64,000 nt of DNA from Sarcocystis neurona (lineage: Eukaryota; Apicomplexa; Conoidasida; Eucoccidiorida; Sarcocystidae), in contig KL647292.1 in NCBI GenBank assembly GCA_000727475.1, forward strand, positions 638,213 through 702,212. Reading direction: 5' to 3'. A program made the position numbers and the translations under genes. Below, one piece after another: positions 46,903-57,925 of this stretch (the first letter of the stretch is position 1; the number at the start of each line of letters is the position of its first letter). The notes under the pieces were generated by a model. It was not told the origin of the DNA. It made no database searches and was given only the letters and a program-made list of their open reading frames with translations.

Positions 46903-47602
46903 GGGCTTCTCTGTCCACCGACGTAACGGAAATGTCTGAAACGGGTTGTTTCGCAGGATGAAGCGTACAATATGCCACAGTGGTGACAAATGGTGGAGAA
47001 GGTGGTGAGATAACAAAAATCACGCTCGTCGTAGAATACGGTCTCTCGGCTGCCCGAATCGTACGCGTGTAGTCCCGCCGCGGACAGTATGTGTAAGGAC
47101 GCACAACATAGAATGGCAGTGGACCGGACACGGACAGGAACCCGATCTTACGGGAAGGCGTACGAAATAGAGACGAGTGGCGTCTGTAGAATTTTGCTTC
47201 CTGTTCGTAAGCGGCGACTTCAGGATCAATGGTTGTTTTTTCCAGTGAACTCAAGCACCACGAATTCGAAAGGTCTCAGGTAGGTTGCAGAGTACATGCA
47301 GTGCTTGGAAACGCAGCAGTGAGTTGTTCCCCCATAGACATTCTGTCGTACAGAAATTCCGTATTAGTGTTGCCGTAATAGAGTCGCGCTACTATCGACG
47401 TGGCTCGCGTAAGTCACACAATTAGTGATTGAAAAGCACCGTGATGCAGTCGAAGTTTCACGTTTCGTTGCTAATACGCACCAATTTGGACAGAAAATCG
47501 TCTGGTGGCATATATGCAACGCTTTGGAAGAAGGCGTGACACGGTCGCACTACGTCTAGGAGACTTCGTGACCGCGCCACTTTTGCATCAGTATCGCTGC
47601 GG
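46903..47602. repeat. Tandem duplicated segment, copy A (~0.7 kb)
   Basis: The segment aligns along its whole length with 47720-48436. Shared blocks include ACGGGTTGTTTCGCAGGATG, CTGTAGAATTTTGCTTCC, AAGCGGCGACTTCAGGAT, TGGTTGTTTTTTCCAGTGAA and CATCAGTATCGCTGCGG. Divergence is spread evenly (roughly 15-20% by eye). On the minus strand, copy A holds a 147-codon frame (46811-47254). Confidence 0.9.
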
Positions 47603-47719
47603 GGGTACCGAATTCAAAAAATATAAGAACATCTGCTTCTGCTTTGTAGCTTACACAGGGCTCCAGCCCTCCAACTGACAGTGCGGCGTGCGATCGTCAT
47701 CAGCTATATAAAAACACAC

Positions 47720-48436
47720 GGGTTTCTCTGTATACCGACGGAACGGAAATGCCTGGAACGGGTTGTTTCGCAGGATGAAATGTACAATATGCCGCAGGGG
47801 GTGTCAAAGGGTGGAGGAGCTGGTGACGTAACGGAAATCACACTCGTCTTGCAATACGGTTTCTCGGGTGCCCGATTCGTACTTCCGTAGTCGCGACCAG
47901 TACAACATGTGTAAGGATGTTCAACAGAGTCTCGCAGTGGTGCGGACATTAGCAAGAACCCTATCTTTTGGGAACGTGTACGAAGTGGACGTCCACAATA
48001 TAGAGACGAATGGTTTCTGTAGAATTTTGCTTCCCGTTCTTAAGCGGCGACTTCAGGATTAATGGTTGTTTTTTCCAGTGAACTAAAACATGTATTCAAA
48101 GGGTCTTAGGTCGTCCGCAGGGTACTCGCAGTGCTTGGAAACGCGGCAGTGAGCTGTTCCCCGGTACACTTTCCTGTCGTACAGAACTTCCCCATTAGCG
48201 CTACTGTAAAAGAGTCGCGCTACTCTCGTTGTGGCTCCCGTAAGTCACAAAATTACTGATTGAAAAGCTCCGTGATACAGTCGAGGTCCGAGGTTTTGTT
48301 CTCGGAGGTACGCACCAACTTGGACAAAAAATCGTTTGGTGACCCATATGCACCGTTTTGGAGGAAGGCGTGATAAGGCTGCACTATCTCTAGGGGACTA
48401 CGTGACTGCGCCACTTCTGCATCAGTATCGCTGCGG
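47720..48436. repeat. Tandem duplicated segment, copy B (~0.7 kb)
   Basis: This is the diverged partner of 46903-47602 in the same orientation, with starts ~0.82 kb apart. The minus-strand frame of copy A is interrupted here by a TAA after the shared residues TTI(D/N)PEVAA. The remaining part (47704-47955) still aligns in protein with copy A (PYT.C..RDY, TSVI.V.SP.PPPF). A decayed gene or non-coding repeat are both possible. Confidence 0.88.
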
Positions 48437-49006
48437 CGACACTGAAGCTTAAACTATCGGCGTCGAACTGCCAATGGGATATGCCCGGGCCACAGCTTTA
48501 CCTGTCACGCCGTCCGGTGACGAGGTCAAGCATCCTGTATGCGTGCCTGCGGCACGCGTACGTATGCGCGTGATTTGAAGGGCTACCACGTACGTCGCTT
48601 AAATACTACACTAAACTTGTCTCTTCACAATTGCACAGACTACTTACTCGCAGTGACTTCTTTCTCATGCAGTCGCTTCCATGGGTCCCCTGAAGCGACA
48701 TACCCATGTAAACTGTATCGCGCGCTTACACGGATATTGGCACAACTGTGTAAGGCACACACAGCAAAAGGATGTCATGACATGTTTTTGCTGAACAGAT
48801 GTTCCCTTCCCGCCTAACTCTGTGGTGTGTCAGGAGAATTACGTCCGTCCCTGCGGACTTCGCAGGTTGCTGCGCCTTGGCTGAACTGGTCCTGATGGGA
48901 CAGGACGGCCGCTCTTCTCAAACTGCGTGTCCGCCGGCACCTTGGAAATCAAGTTAAACGTGTCAACGCAGTTCTTTCAGGCCTCCCTCAGTGTAAACTT
49001 CCATTT
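48437..49006. other. Intergenic, 3' flank of METTL14
   Basis: No recognisable coding region. This is the likely 3' UTR and downstream DNA of METTL14 on the minus strand. No canonical polyadenylation cluster is obvious. Confidence 0.45.
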
Positions 49007-49163
49007 TCAAGAGCCCCCACCGCTGCGATCTGCGAGATTTCCGCCCCGCGGAGGTGACTTGGGTCGTAGCATTTCAATTTCTGGTGATGTGCCGACATAG
49101 CGGCCGCCCCAATAATCCGTGGCGTCAGGCCAAGCACGGTCACCCTCGAAGTACGAAGCGTAG
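49007..49163 (-). CDS. METTL14: METTL14 exon 6 (last)
   Basis: The acceptor is TTACTTCAG|C. The exon encodes [20 protein letters not shown], then [14 protein letters not shown], and stops at TGA (49007-49009) after RSGGGS. RLRPKSPP is the C-terminal hallmark of METTL14 proteins. Confidence 0.9.
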
Positions 49164-52100
49164 CTGAAGTAATGCAGAGGTATTGACACAGGTGGCGTAA
49201 AGTAGTGGCACACCAGAAAAGCGTAGGAAACCAAAGCAACTCACGTATCCTCCACAGTGGTCCCAATGAAATATCTCCACGCATAGAGAGGCTTGAGAAG
49301 GCGACAATTCCGTCACGCATGAGGAACGCAAGCTGTGACGTAGCTTCGAATGTGCATACAATTCGAAGTTTGGAGCCCGGGAATAGCGAGTCGTATGGTC
49401 GACAGCCACTTGGCAACGTTTTATGGTGCGTGCACGTTCATGTTTCAATGCTGGAGAACAGTTTCGGACTGCCGAAAACGGTGAGTGGTCTTACCCGGGG
49501 AATCATTGACTGATGCACACGCATCGTGCGTCTGTGCTGCCCACACGTGATTTCCGAAAGCATGCCCACACAATATGTGGTGCCTAGCTCACGCTTCTCA
49601 TATCAGTGCGTGATTTTTCTAGTCCCTTTCTTCTCAGTCAGGAGCCAGTGACACACAATTCTAGGTGCTGCGATGCAGTGAAAATCAAGTCGTGAGACAC
49701 AACTGCGTGCTCCTTCACACTCTTGAACAACTTTGCTACAACACTGCTGTGCCCCTCATTCCGTACAAGCACAGTGAATGGGTTTGTGACTGGAGAGATT
49801 ATGAAAGAAGCGTTCCGCACCAAATGTCAAGATGTTCACGTTCCTGATGAAAGCCTCAAGACTTTCTCCTTAATACAAACGCTTTCGCACTTCACAGGCT
49901 GCTTTCGTAAAACATTTTCTCACGTTCTCCATATCCTAAGACAGGTTGAAGCCACAAACTTTACCTACATCGTACCTCTCCCGAGCATTTCAGCTCAGAC
50001 ACTATTACTAGAACACACGGAAAACGCCCACGAAAACCGTGCGTACGGCCTCTCGTCTTACGTCTTCGCATCGAAAGTTGTCAGCCCAAGTTCACATCCC
50101 ACTGTGACCCATCCTGCGCGTCGGTTGCAGTCCCGTCCAAAAATCTCAATGCGCCGCCTTCCTAGGCAGAAGCGTTCGATTACGTCATAAAGCTCTTCCG
50201 GCTTCCTTGTGCTACCTACTTCTGCTTCTTCTTCGCATACCAAGATGTCGGTATCCAGATTTGCGTGAATCAGATGAGTGTCCTGAAAGGCGCCAGTGGA
50301 CACTTCCACTTCACAGAGTGTATCCACCAAAACGCGGGTGCCTCGCTCGCTCGAGACTGGCGTCGTGGGCCGATGTAGCTACATACACATACATGTGTGT
50401 GTCATTTAATAGGTATTTAGTGTAGTAGTCACACGTCACTACATCAAAATCACAACACGTGCGCGTAGACATATTTCGATTTATGTATATATTTCTCTGA
50501 ACAGACACATTCATACGTACACGTACGCATATATAAACGTGTATGTAAACATACACCTATACAAAAGACACGCTTACCAGAGCGTGGCTCTCCTGGACAG
50601 GTAATGTTGGAATGACAGCAAAAATCACCGGCTCACTCAAGGAACAAACGGAATACGTGAATCACCACCCCCCCCGACAGTCCTTTGATTGCCCCACCGA
50701 CTCACTTGCGCTGCAGAAGCTCGTAACGGTTTTCCACCCCAGCCTGCTGCAGTTCTCAAGCGTGTCGTCCTACGAAACAACTGCAGGTGCTGCTGGCCTA
50801 TTCACGAAAATACATCTTACACGCTTCTTCAACAACGCACGCACAGCTATACGGCATCACTAGACACAAGGGACGTGCGCGGTTGTGTGCAACTCCGCGA
50901 AGATGACACTTTTGTATGCCAGTACGCATAAGCAGGCTTGTTGACAGAAAACTGCAGGAGGCACGCTACCTGCACAGCTCACCTGGGAGCGCCGCACGGT
51001 GCCTTTGATGCCCATAAGGCAGTGCTCCGTCGTTCTCTGGAGAAGCGTATTATCGTCGTGCGCCAACTGTGAAGCACGGTGGTCTAACACATCAGTAACA
51101 TGTGCGGCTTCTTGTTCACGTCTCTTCTGCGCGGCGCGCTTATTTGTTTTCAGCCAGCAGATATCTTCACAGCGGCGATAGCCCCACTGCACACACGAAG
51201 AGGAGAGCACTCCACACGCGTGTGGCCACCTCACACGTAAAGGGCCCAGCAGAAAAGGTCATGCCCAGAAACTTCACCAAGCGTCATGTTCCCAGGTCCT
51301 GCAGTTTTCGTGCCAGTAAATGAGCACAAGCGGAGTGCGGTACTCACTGGTGACCAGAGAGAACACGCACGACAAACTACTTAGTGCACCTGCGTCCCTG
51401 TTCCACGGCGCTGCTGCTGTCAAGCAGGAAAAGCAAGAGAAGACGCTGTTAGTTATGCCTCCGCCCAGCACACGGGCCGCAGCTCACTTCAACAAAATAT
51501 CATCTCCCGAAGACGCCAGGTGCAAATTCCCGTGTCAAAGTACACGTCCGTACATACAAATATCCATGCAAACAGACGCTGGGCAGCTTGATACACGAGG
51601 ACAAATCAGACTTTTCCAGAGCAGTACAAGTATTAATCTGCGGCACTGATACGCTTCCTTGGCAACGTGGACGAACAGAAGGCTTCATCGAAAACGGCGG
51701 AAAGTACACCCGCACTCCAGCTGGTGCGTTCCCTGCTATAAATACACAGCACAAGCATCATCGTTCGTTGAAACGTGGGCGGGACCGACCTTCTCTTCGG
51801 CGGCAACGCACCTGGCAGTCACAACACGCACGCATCCTCCTACAGATACGTCGCCGCTGTACGTTGAGATGCTACGTGCTTTGTAGTGTCACTATACTCC
51901 GGCATATTCTGGTGCGATGTCACACAAACTCCGTTGTAGATATCTTTTTCTCGGCAGTGATTGAGGCTCGCCGCGTAAGCTCTGTGTGAGGCCAAGATCG
52001 GCAAACTCTACGCTTTTTCAACAGGCACGCCGCACAAGGGGAGAAAATGAGAAAAACTGCAGAAAACTCACTTTTGCCAGCAGTAAGCGCGCATCCTCCA

Positions 52101-55100
52101 AATGCATTACTCCGCACCAAAGAAAACAGAAGGAAGGGTTTTCTCCGATGCTTTCCAAAGGCAGCTGCGTAGAAAGTAGAACAAAAACCGACGCTAGGTG
52201 ATCTTTTAGCATCCTGGTACTTTGTCAGAGCGACAGCACTGACACCGCTACGTAGGCTACTTTCGAGAAAAGGATGTCGACACCCAAGAGAGTGGAAAAG
52301 GAGAGAAAGAGAGATGAGACGAAGAACTGGACACACAGCCGTGCCCGCTCAGAAGGCAGCAGAAAAAACGTCATCCGAGAATGTAACCCAAGAGGATGGT
52401 CTACACAAGTTGTGACCAGCCTTGCAAATACCCCAGTTCGCACGAAGCCGCAGCAAAAGGACACAGGAGAATTCCCCGACAGCGGCACTGGCAGACATCG
52501 AGATGGAGGAATTGATGCAAAAAAATTCAGGCATTCTTTCACAAAGTAGAAACCTCAAAATAACCCACACTCCATCTTTCACCCCACGGCCCGTACCTCA
52601 CCAGAATTTGGAAAAAAGTACTTCCCCGCTTTCCAGAAGGTTAACTGAAGTGACATGACAGTCTTTCGTCTTCGTGAAGACGTCTGTGCACGAGTCGGAA
52701 AGCCATTCGCCAGCACCCCCGCAAGCAGGCGTCCACCCGCTCTACGAGGGAGGAGCTAAATAACAAGTGGAAAAGGAATAACTTTGTGCAGATGCACTCT
52801 GTAACTATGCCGACCAATCCCTTCGTACGGAACTCCTCTCCCCGCACAAGGCTGTATGCATCCGTTCATAAAAACAATAGCGGTGCGCCGCCTGTACAGT
52901 CGTAGACACCTCTACCAACCAAACTCGAGTTTTCGTACTTCCCCCATAAACACGCGTCTTCTCTTTTTCCACACGACCCGCGGATTTCTGCCGTCTCCGA
53001 ACGTGTTCCACACGCAGACACGCACACATGAGTATACACACATGTATACAAAAAGCAGTTCTTTTCACGCGCTGACTAGGCTTTGCTGTATATCCACATG
53101 CGTGCGGGAGCAGCGGCACATCCCTGTGCCGTCGCACGCCGTTCTGAGGCAGCAGCAGCGTGACTTGTGTACAAAGACCAGCGGCAGTAGTCGCAAAACG
53201 ACACACATACGCGCTACTCTCTGCAGGCGACCGCCAGCAGCAGGAAGGAGAGGACAAGGCATTGCACGTGCCGCAGTGGGGCACCATACTGGCCGTCGCT
53301 ATAGAAATCTGCAGCAGCAGCAGACGAAAGAATTTACGTTTAACAAATCCTTCAAAGACCACGGTGTGAGATCTTCATCAGTCGCGTCGACGGCGGCGCA
53401 GCGGTCGTAGTACTCCTGCCAAGGCGGGTCGACCAGGAGAACGTCGAACTTTGTTCCTCCTAGCACGCTCCAGTCGAAATTACGCAGATTTGCCTAATTC
53501 ACCGGGGAAGAAAGGCAATGACGGAAGGAGAGAATGATGAAAAAGAAGTGAGAGACGTAAAGTTTCACACAAGACAAACAACACCCACGACACGCAGACA
53601 CAGAAGACGGAAAAGACGGGAAGGCAGTAGACGGAGAGAGCAACGAGCAGAGAAAAACGAAGAAGAGGCAGAAAAGGAAGAAACGCAGAGCCACCAGATA
53701 ACGTAAAATAAAATATTCTCGCGAGTAGCTACTACTCTAGAACAACGCAGCGCGCAATGCGAAGCAATAAAAAACAGGTCCTCGCTCCGCGGGGGACCCC
53801 AATCGCAGAAACCACGCAAACTGCGTGAGTCCCGCAACGCGAAGAAAAACTGCACCGTAGACTCTGCACTCCAGCAATAAAAGAAGGTGCAAACTGTCTT
53901 CGTTCTCTGCGGGTGAGTAAGTGTGTGAACGGTCAGTAGACCGCCTCCATCACCTCGCTGTCACACGCAGGTTTCTGCGGGAGCGGCCATAAAATTCGTC
54001 AGGGGGGAAGATACAGGACAAGTGAAACACCTATCTACGGAGGAAGACTGATTTGTCCTGCGTCAGCTGCTTCCACGTCATCACCTTTTTCTAAGTCTCA
54101 TAAAGGCGCTCCCTCAACTCATTCTCCGCAGCACTAACGCAGTCGCGTTCAGTCACACACTGCCTACTTTCCCACACAGACGGAGAAGAACAGGAGAAAG
54201 CGAGACAGAGACAGATAGGAAAGCAGTGACAGAGACGGAGAAAGAGATAGAGCGAAGGATAGAGAGGGACAGAGGAACAGACGAAAAGCGAGGGAGAGAA
54301 CACGCAAGACGATACACAGAAGGAGAGAAAAAGCCAAAGAAAAAGATAGGGTCAGTGTGTGAACCGCGAAGAGGGGAGGGCTGGAGGCGCGGAGGCGACT
54401 GCTGTAGGCGCGGAGGCGACTGCTGTGAACAGACGCGCGCGTGGGCGCCACAGCAAGAAAGTGAAGACGGGACTGATGGTCCCCAGTGAAAAACGGCGAG
54501 GCCTGCTCTGTCACTGTCCTTCTCTCCTCTTCTCTTCCGCTTTCTCTCTCAGGTGAAAATGGAGTCGTGTGTCACGCCTGCGCACTTCCAAATTCACACA
54601 CACATATATACATATATGTATGTGTAGACACGTGTATACACACATGCGTATCTGTGTCTCTCTGTCTATGTCTGTCTATCTCTGTGTCGCTCTACATGAC
54701 TACACCTACCTATATTTGTATGTCTATATCTATCTGTCGACATCTACTTCTACATCCCTCTAGATCAACACACAAATGTACCTACGTTCATCTATCTGTT
54801 TATACAGTAAGCGATTTTGAGAGCTACGTATAGATGTATGCATATCGATCTCTCCATCTATAGCAACCTAAATGTACCACTACCTATCTGTCTAGTCCAC
54901 TTCTGTATCTATCTGTCACTCTCTCCATATTTACTTCTCTAATATAATCTATACACCTATCCATATATTAATATATCTACCTATTTACATCCGTCTACCT
55001 ATATCTATCTATAACTGCATCTACCCATATATGTATGTATATATATATATATATACACGGCTACATATGTATGTGGGTGCATTTTCCTCAATTTTGTTGC

Positions 55101-55878
55101 TGTCGAAAAAGGGAAGATGTGGACCGTAGGGTGTGCCTCTGACACAGAAATGAGTCAATCTCCACGAAGTGTTCGTTTTAATTCAAAAAGTTCTGCACTT
55201 GCCGTCCCCCTCGTCCCCTTTCTTCCAGTACATAATACATCAATCCGTCTTTCACATTTATCTCATCTTCATCACACCCATATATATATATATATATATA
55301 GGCATACACGTTATACATACGTGTTCACACATACATATGCACACTATATATATATGTGTATATATCTGTATCTGTGACGATATTCTTGTATATGTGTGTA
55401 TACATACATGCAAACACAAGTACAATCATTAGGTAAGCATTTGTACGCGTCTATTCGAATTAAGGTTTCTGGTGTCTGTACACCGCGCACACACCTGAAT
55501 ACACATAGATGGTGTATTTCTTTTTTCCTGGACATATTTTTTTAACTTCATGAGGCGCTCAAGCTTCGGGTACTCCATGAAGCGTCTCTCTTCTTCGCAG
55601 TCGCGGATAAAATTCTGCGGCCGCTCTCCCACATCGACGAAGTGCTGCGTGTAGTCATTTTGTAGACGCGCCCGGCCTCGCACGCCGATGTTGGCAACAG
55701 AGACGGCGGCTGCTGTCTCAATATCTCCCTCCTCGGCGCCGTAGTACGAGTAATAGAAGGAAGACGACGACGAGGCAGAAGACGAAGACGCAGCAGCAAC
55801 AGGAGGTGGGGGAAGGGGGGGCGGAGGTGGAGTCACACTGCCTCCACCTCGTGCTGCACAGCAGCAGGAAAGAAACAC
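49007..55878 (-). CDS. METTL14: METTL14-like subunit of the mRNA m6A methyltransferase complex
   Basis: Six exons (complement of 49007-49163, 50062-50282, 50983-51186, 52072-52164, 53338-53493 and 55495-55878) join in consistent phases into about 404 residues; human METTL14 has 456. Diagnostic segments in order are [130 protein letters not shown] and [19 protein letters not shown]14 pairs with METTL3 to place N6-methyladenosine on nuclear mRNA. In animals it is the RNA-binding, non-catalytic partner with EPPL; this protein has DPPW. The C-terminal RGG tail of animals is reduced to a short Gly/Arg stretch. The N-terminus may extend into an upstream exon at 57926-59588. Confidence 0.93.
50062..50282 (-). 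CDS. METTL14: METTL14 exon 5
   Basis: The acceptor is CCTTTCAG|GAC and the donor AAGAC|GTAAGA, which leaves two bases. The exon encodes [40 protein letters not shown] and [10 protein letters not shown], the core of the MT-A70 fold. The plus-strand frame at 49723-50190 overlaps this exon partly and is a shadow. Confidence 0.95.
50983..51186 (-). CDS. METTL14: METTL14 exon 4
   Basis: The acceptor is GTGTGCAG|TGG and the donor TCCCAG|GTGAGC, both phase 0. The exon encodes [16 protein letters not shown], a charged spacer longer than in human, then [20 protein letters not shown]. Confidence 0.95.
52072..52164 (-). CDS. METTL14: METTL14 exon 3 (93 nt)
   Basis: The acceptor is TTCTACGCAG|CTG and the donor GCAAAA|GTGAGT. 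It encodes 31 residues including [15 protein letters not shown] and EDARLLLAK, matching the EIAA..SFIFLWCG..EGLDLGR..L segment of the family. Confidence 0.9.
53338..53493 (-). CDS. METTL14: METTL14 exon 2
   Basis: The acceptor is GAATTAG|GCA and the donor TTAAAC|GTAAAT. The 52-codon exon runs from [20 protein letters not shown] through [11 protein letters not shown] to [13 protein letters not shown] is the MT-A70 catalytic-type tetrapeptide. Confidence 0.92.
54387..54428. repeat. 21-bp tandem repeat, two copies
   Basis: GCGCGGAGGCGACTGCTGTAG is followed directly by a copy ending TGA instead of TAG. It lies within a METTL14 intron. Confidence 0.85.
55281..55300. repeat. (TA)n microsatellite
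   Basis: This is a pure TA run of about ten units in a METTL14 intron. Confidence 0.85.
55495..55878 (-). CDS. METTL14: METTL14 conserved N-terminal exon
   Basis: The exon ends CTATGTGTATTCAG|GTGTGT, phase 0. It encodes Pro-, Ala- and Ser-rich sequence, then [20 protein letters not shown]. The 5' boundary is uncertain: either an ATG at 55878, or an acceptor TGCTGTGCAG at 55854-55855 with the exon starting at 55853. The latter needs one base from an upstream exon. Confidence 0.85.
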
Positions 55879-57925
55879 AAAGAGACCTGCGCAGAATTTT
55901 ATCCGCGCAGCAGCAGCAGCAGCGAACCGAGGGGATCACTTCTTCCCGGAAGACAACACGGCAAGGTGAAGCAGCAGCAGAACGCACCACGAGAGGAGCA
56001 GCGGCAGCAACCGCAGCACCCCTCCCAGAGCGCCAGTAGCAACGACAGAATAAAGAAGAGCTACTACAGCGCTAGAAACAGAGCAGCAGCGGTGGCAGCG
56101 TCAGAACAAGAGCAGCAACAGCCGCGTCAGAAAAGAGCAGCAGGAACAGCAACAGCCGCACCAACTGCAGGTCTGTGAGTAGCACAACGAGGAGCTGCTG
56201 CGCGAACCGAAGAGGACGCGGCAACAGCAGCAGCAAAAGCAACACCAGGGGAAGACGCGCAGCACTTGAACAGCCAGCAGGTCAACAGCAGCAGGAGCAC
56301 GTGCAAGGCAGCAGCACAGAGGAAGTACGGGGCAAGACCCGCAGCACAAGAGACAGCAGCAGCCGCAGCCGTGCGAAACAACAGCGCAGCAGCGGGCGCA
56401 AAGGAGCAGGAACCCATGCACCAGCACCCGCAGAAAAGCGAGTCACCATCACCAACAGCAGCGGGAAAAAACGAAGAAAAGTAGTGATGAGTCACACAGC
56501 AAATAAACAGCACTAGGGGGCCGCGATGTCGCAGCACGGGGCCAACAGCAGCACGCCGAGTGGAGAACGGGCTACGAAGAGGCAGCAGGAGCGGAGGAGC
56601 AGCGTACAGCGGGCTGAGGGCAGCAGAAAATAGAGCGCAGCAGCAGCAGCTTCTGTGCGTGTACACACACACACACACACACAAAGGACGTGCAGCAGCA
56701 ACAGCTGCCGCAGGACGCACAAGACGAAGCAGCGGCACAGCAGCAGCAGCAGAACACTTCAGCAAGAAAAGAAGCGCGATACCAGCAGCAGCAACCGAAC
56801 GAGGAGAAGGAGAAGAAGATAAAGAAAGACAGCTTCCCAGACAAAAAGGCAGTCGCAAGCATCTATAAAGACTTGGCAAGCAAGCTGCAGCAAGCACAAG
56901 AAAACAAGCAGTTACGAGGACCAGGTCCACAGACACATGCGTGCAGTTGCACACGTCTACACCCATCTCCCAGACATCCCCCAGACACATGAAAAACTGG
57001 GCACAAAGACGCATGTAAAATGAAGATCTTCTCTTCTCCTCAACACTTCACCGACACACAAATTTGCATACGTAACCCGAATATATATGTACACACAAAT
57101 ACCCGTACACATATATATATATATATATAGATACATATGCACACGTATATACAAATACATGTATGACTATCTGTACCCACAACTATATATATACACGTAT
57201 ATGTACACACAAATATCTATATATATACCTTTATACGTAAATACATAGATTTATGCACTTTCGAATATCTATGTGTACATATGTATATGTACATTCATGC
57301 ATGTTTCTATTTACTCACATATATATGTACGTACATATAAATACAAATACCTATCTATCTATATAGCTGTCTATCTGTCCCTACATATACGTATGTAGAT
57401 ATGTATATATCCCGTGTACGCACACACACACAGATACACACACACATATATATCCGTGTCTCTACACACACATATATATATACACCTACACGTATATTTG
57501 TATTTGTCTGCTCGTCAGCAAACAGCAGGAGGTCACCACGTTTGTTCAGAAAATTGTATATCTCCTTTTTTGTTCGGAGAAGTATCCTGAAGAGGCACGC
57601 ATGCAGAAAGGTGCGTCTACACATGCGTCAAACATATATATATATAGTAGAAGCTGAGTGTCCACATACATATGTATGTATATAGATACGTATATTTGTC
57701 CTTTCCTAATATAATGTCTAATTACGTGTATATATACATAATACCCACATATACACAGAGAGAGAGAGACACGCACACACACACACACATACACACACGT
57801 ACACGCATATACACATGCATATACACGTGAGCAGTACAAATGGTTACAATAGAGCAAAAAGTCATTTTTCAACTTCTTGAAAGTGAGAAGAAGGAGATAA
57901 ACAAAAATTCTCGTCCGACAAGCAC
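55879..57925 (-). other. CAG-rich and TA-rich stretch upstream of METTL14 core exon
   Basis: At 55900-56790 the plus strand is dense in CAG/GCA triplets and opens frames in all six readings. On the plus strand 56690-56992 a Gln-rich frame ends with DKKAVASIYKDLASKLQQAQ, which looks coil-like and could be real, but no splice context supports it. From 57070 to 57500 the DNA is alternating TA/TG/CA, with a CA run at 57774-57789. It is treated as probable METTL14 intron. Confidence 0.35.

Larger units (their letters stand above)
53494..55494 (-). other. METTL14 intron with repeats
   Basis: The intron contains Gly/Ala-purine patches (53520-53700, 54180-54330 GA-rich), a 21-bp tandem pair at 54387-54428, a long TATC/CTAT-like degenerate microsatellite at 54640-55030 and TA runs at 55040-55054 and 55281-55300. 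Confidence 0.75.

Noticed and set aside
49723..50190. 155-codon plus-strand frame
   Set aside because: It overlaps METTL14 exon 5 and its donor in antisense. The minus strand carries unmistakable METTL14 sequence.
52274..52549. 91-codon Lys/Arg-rich plus-strand frame
   Set aside because: It lies inside a METTL14 intron, has no domain, and its composition is compatible with chance.
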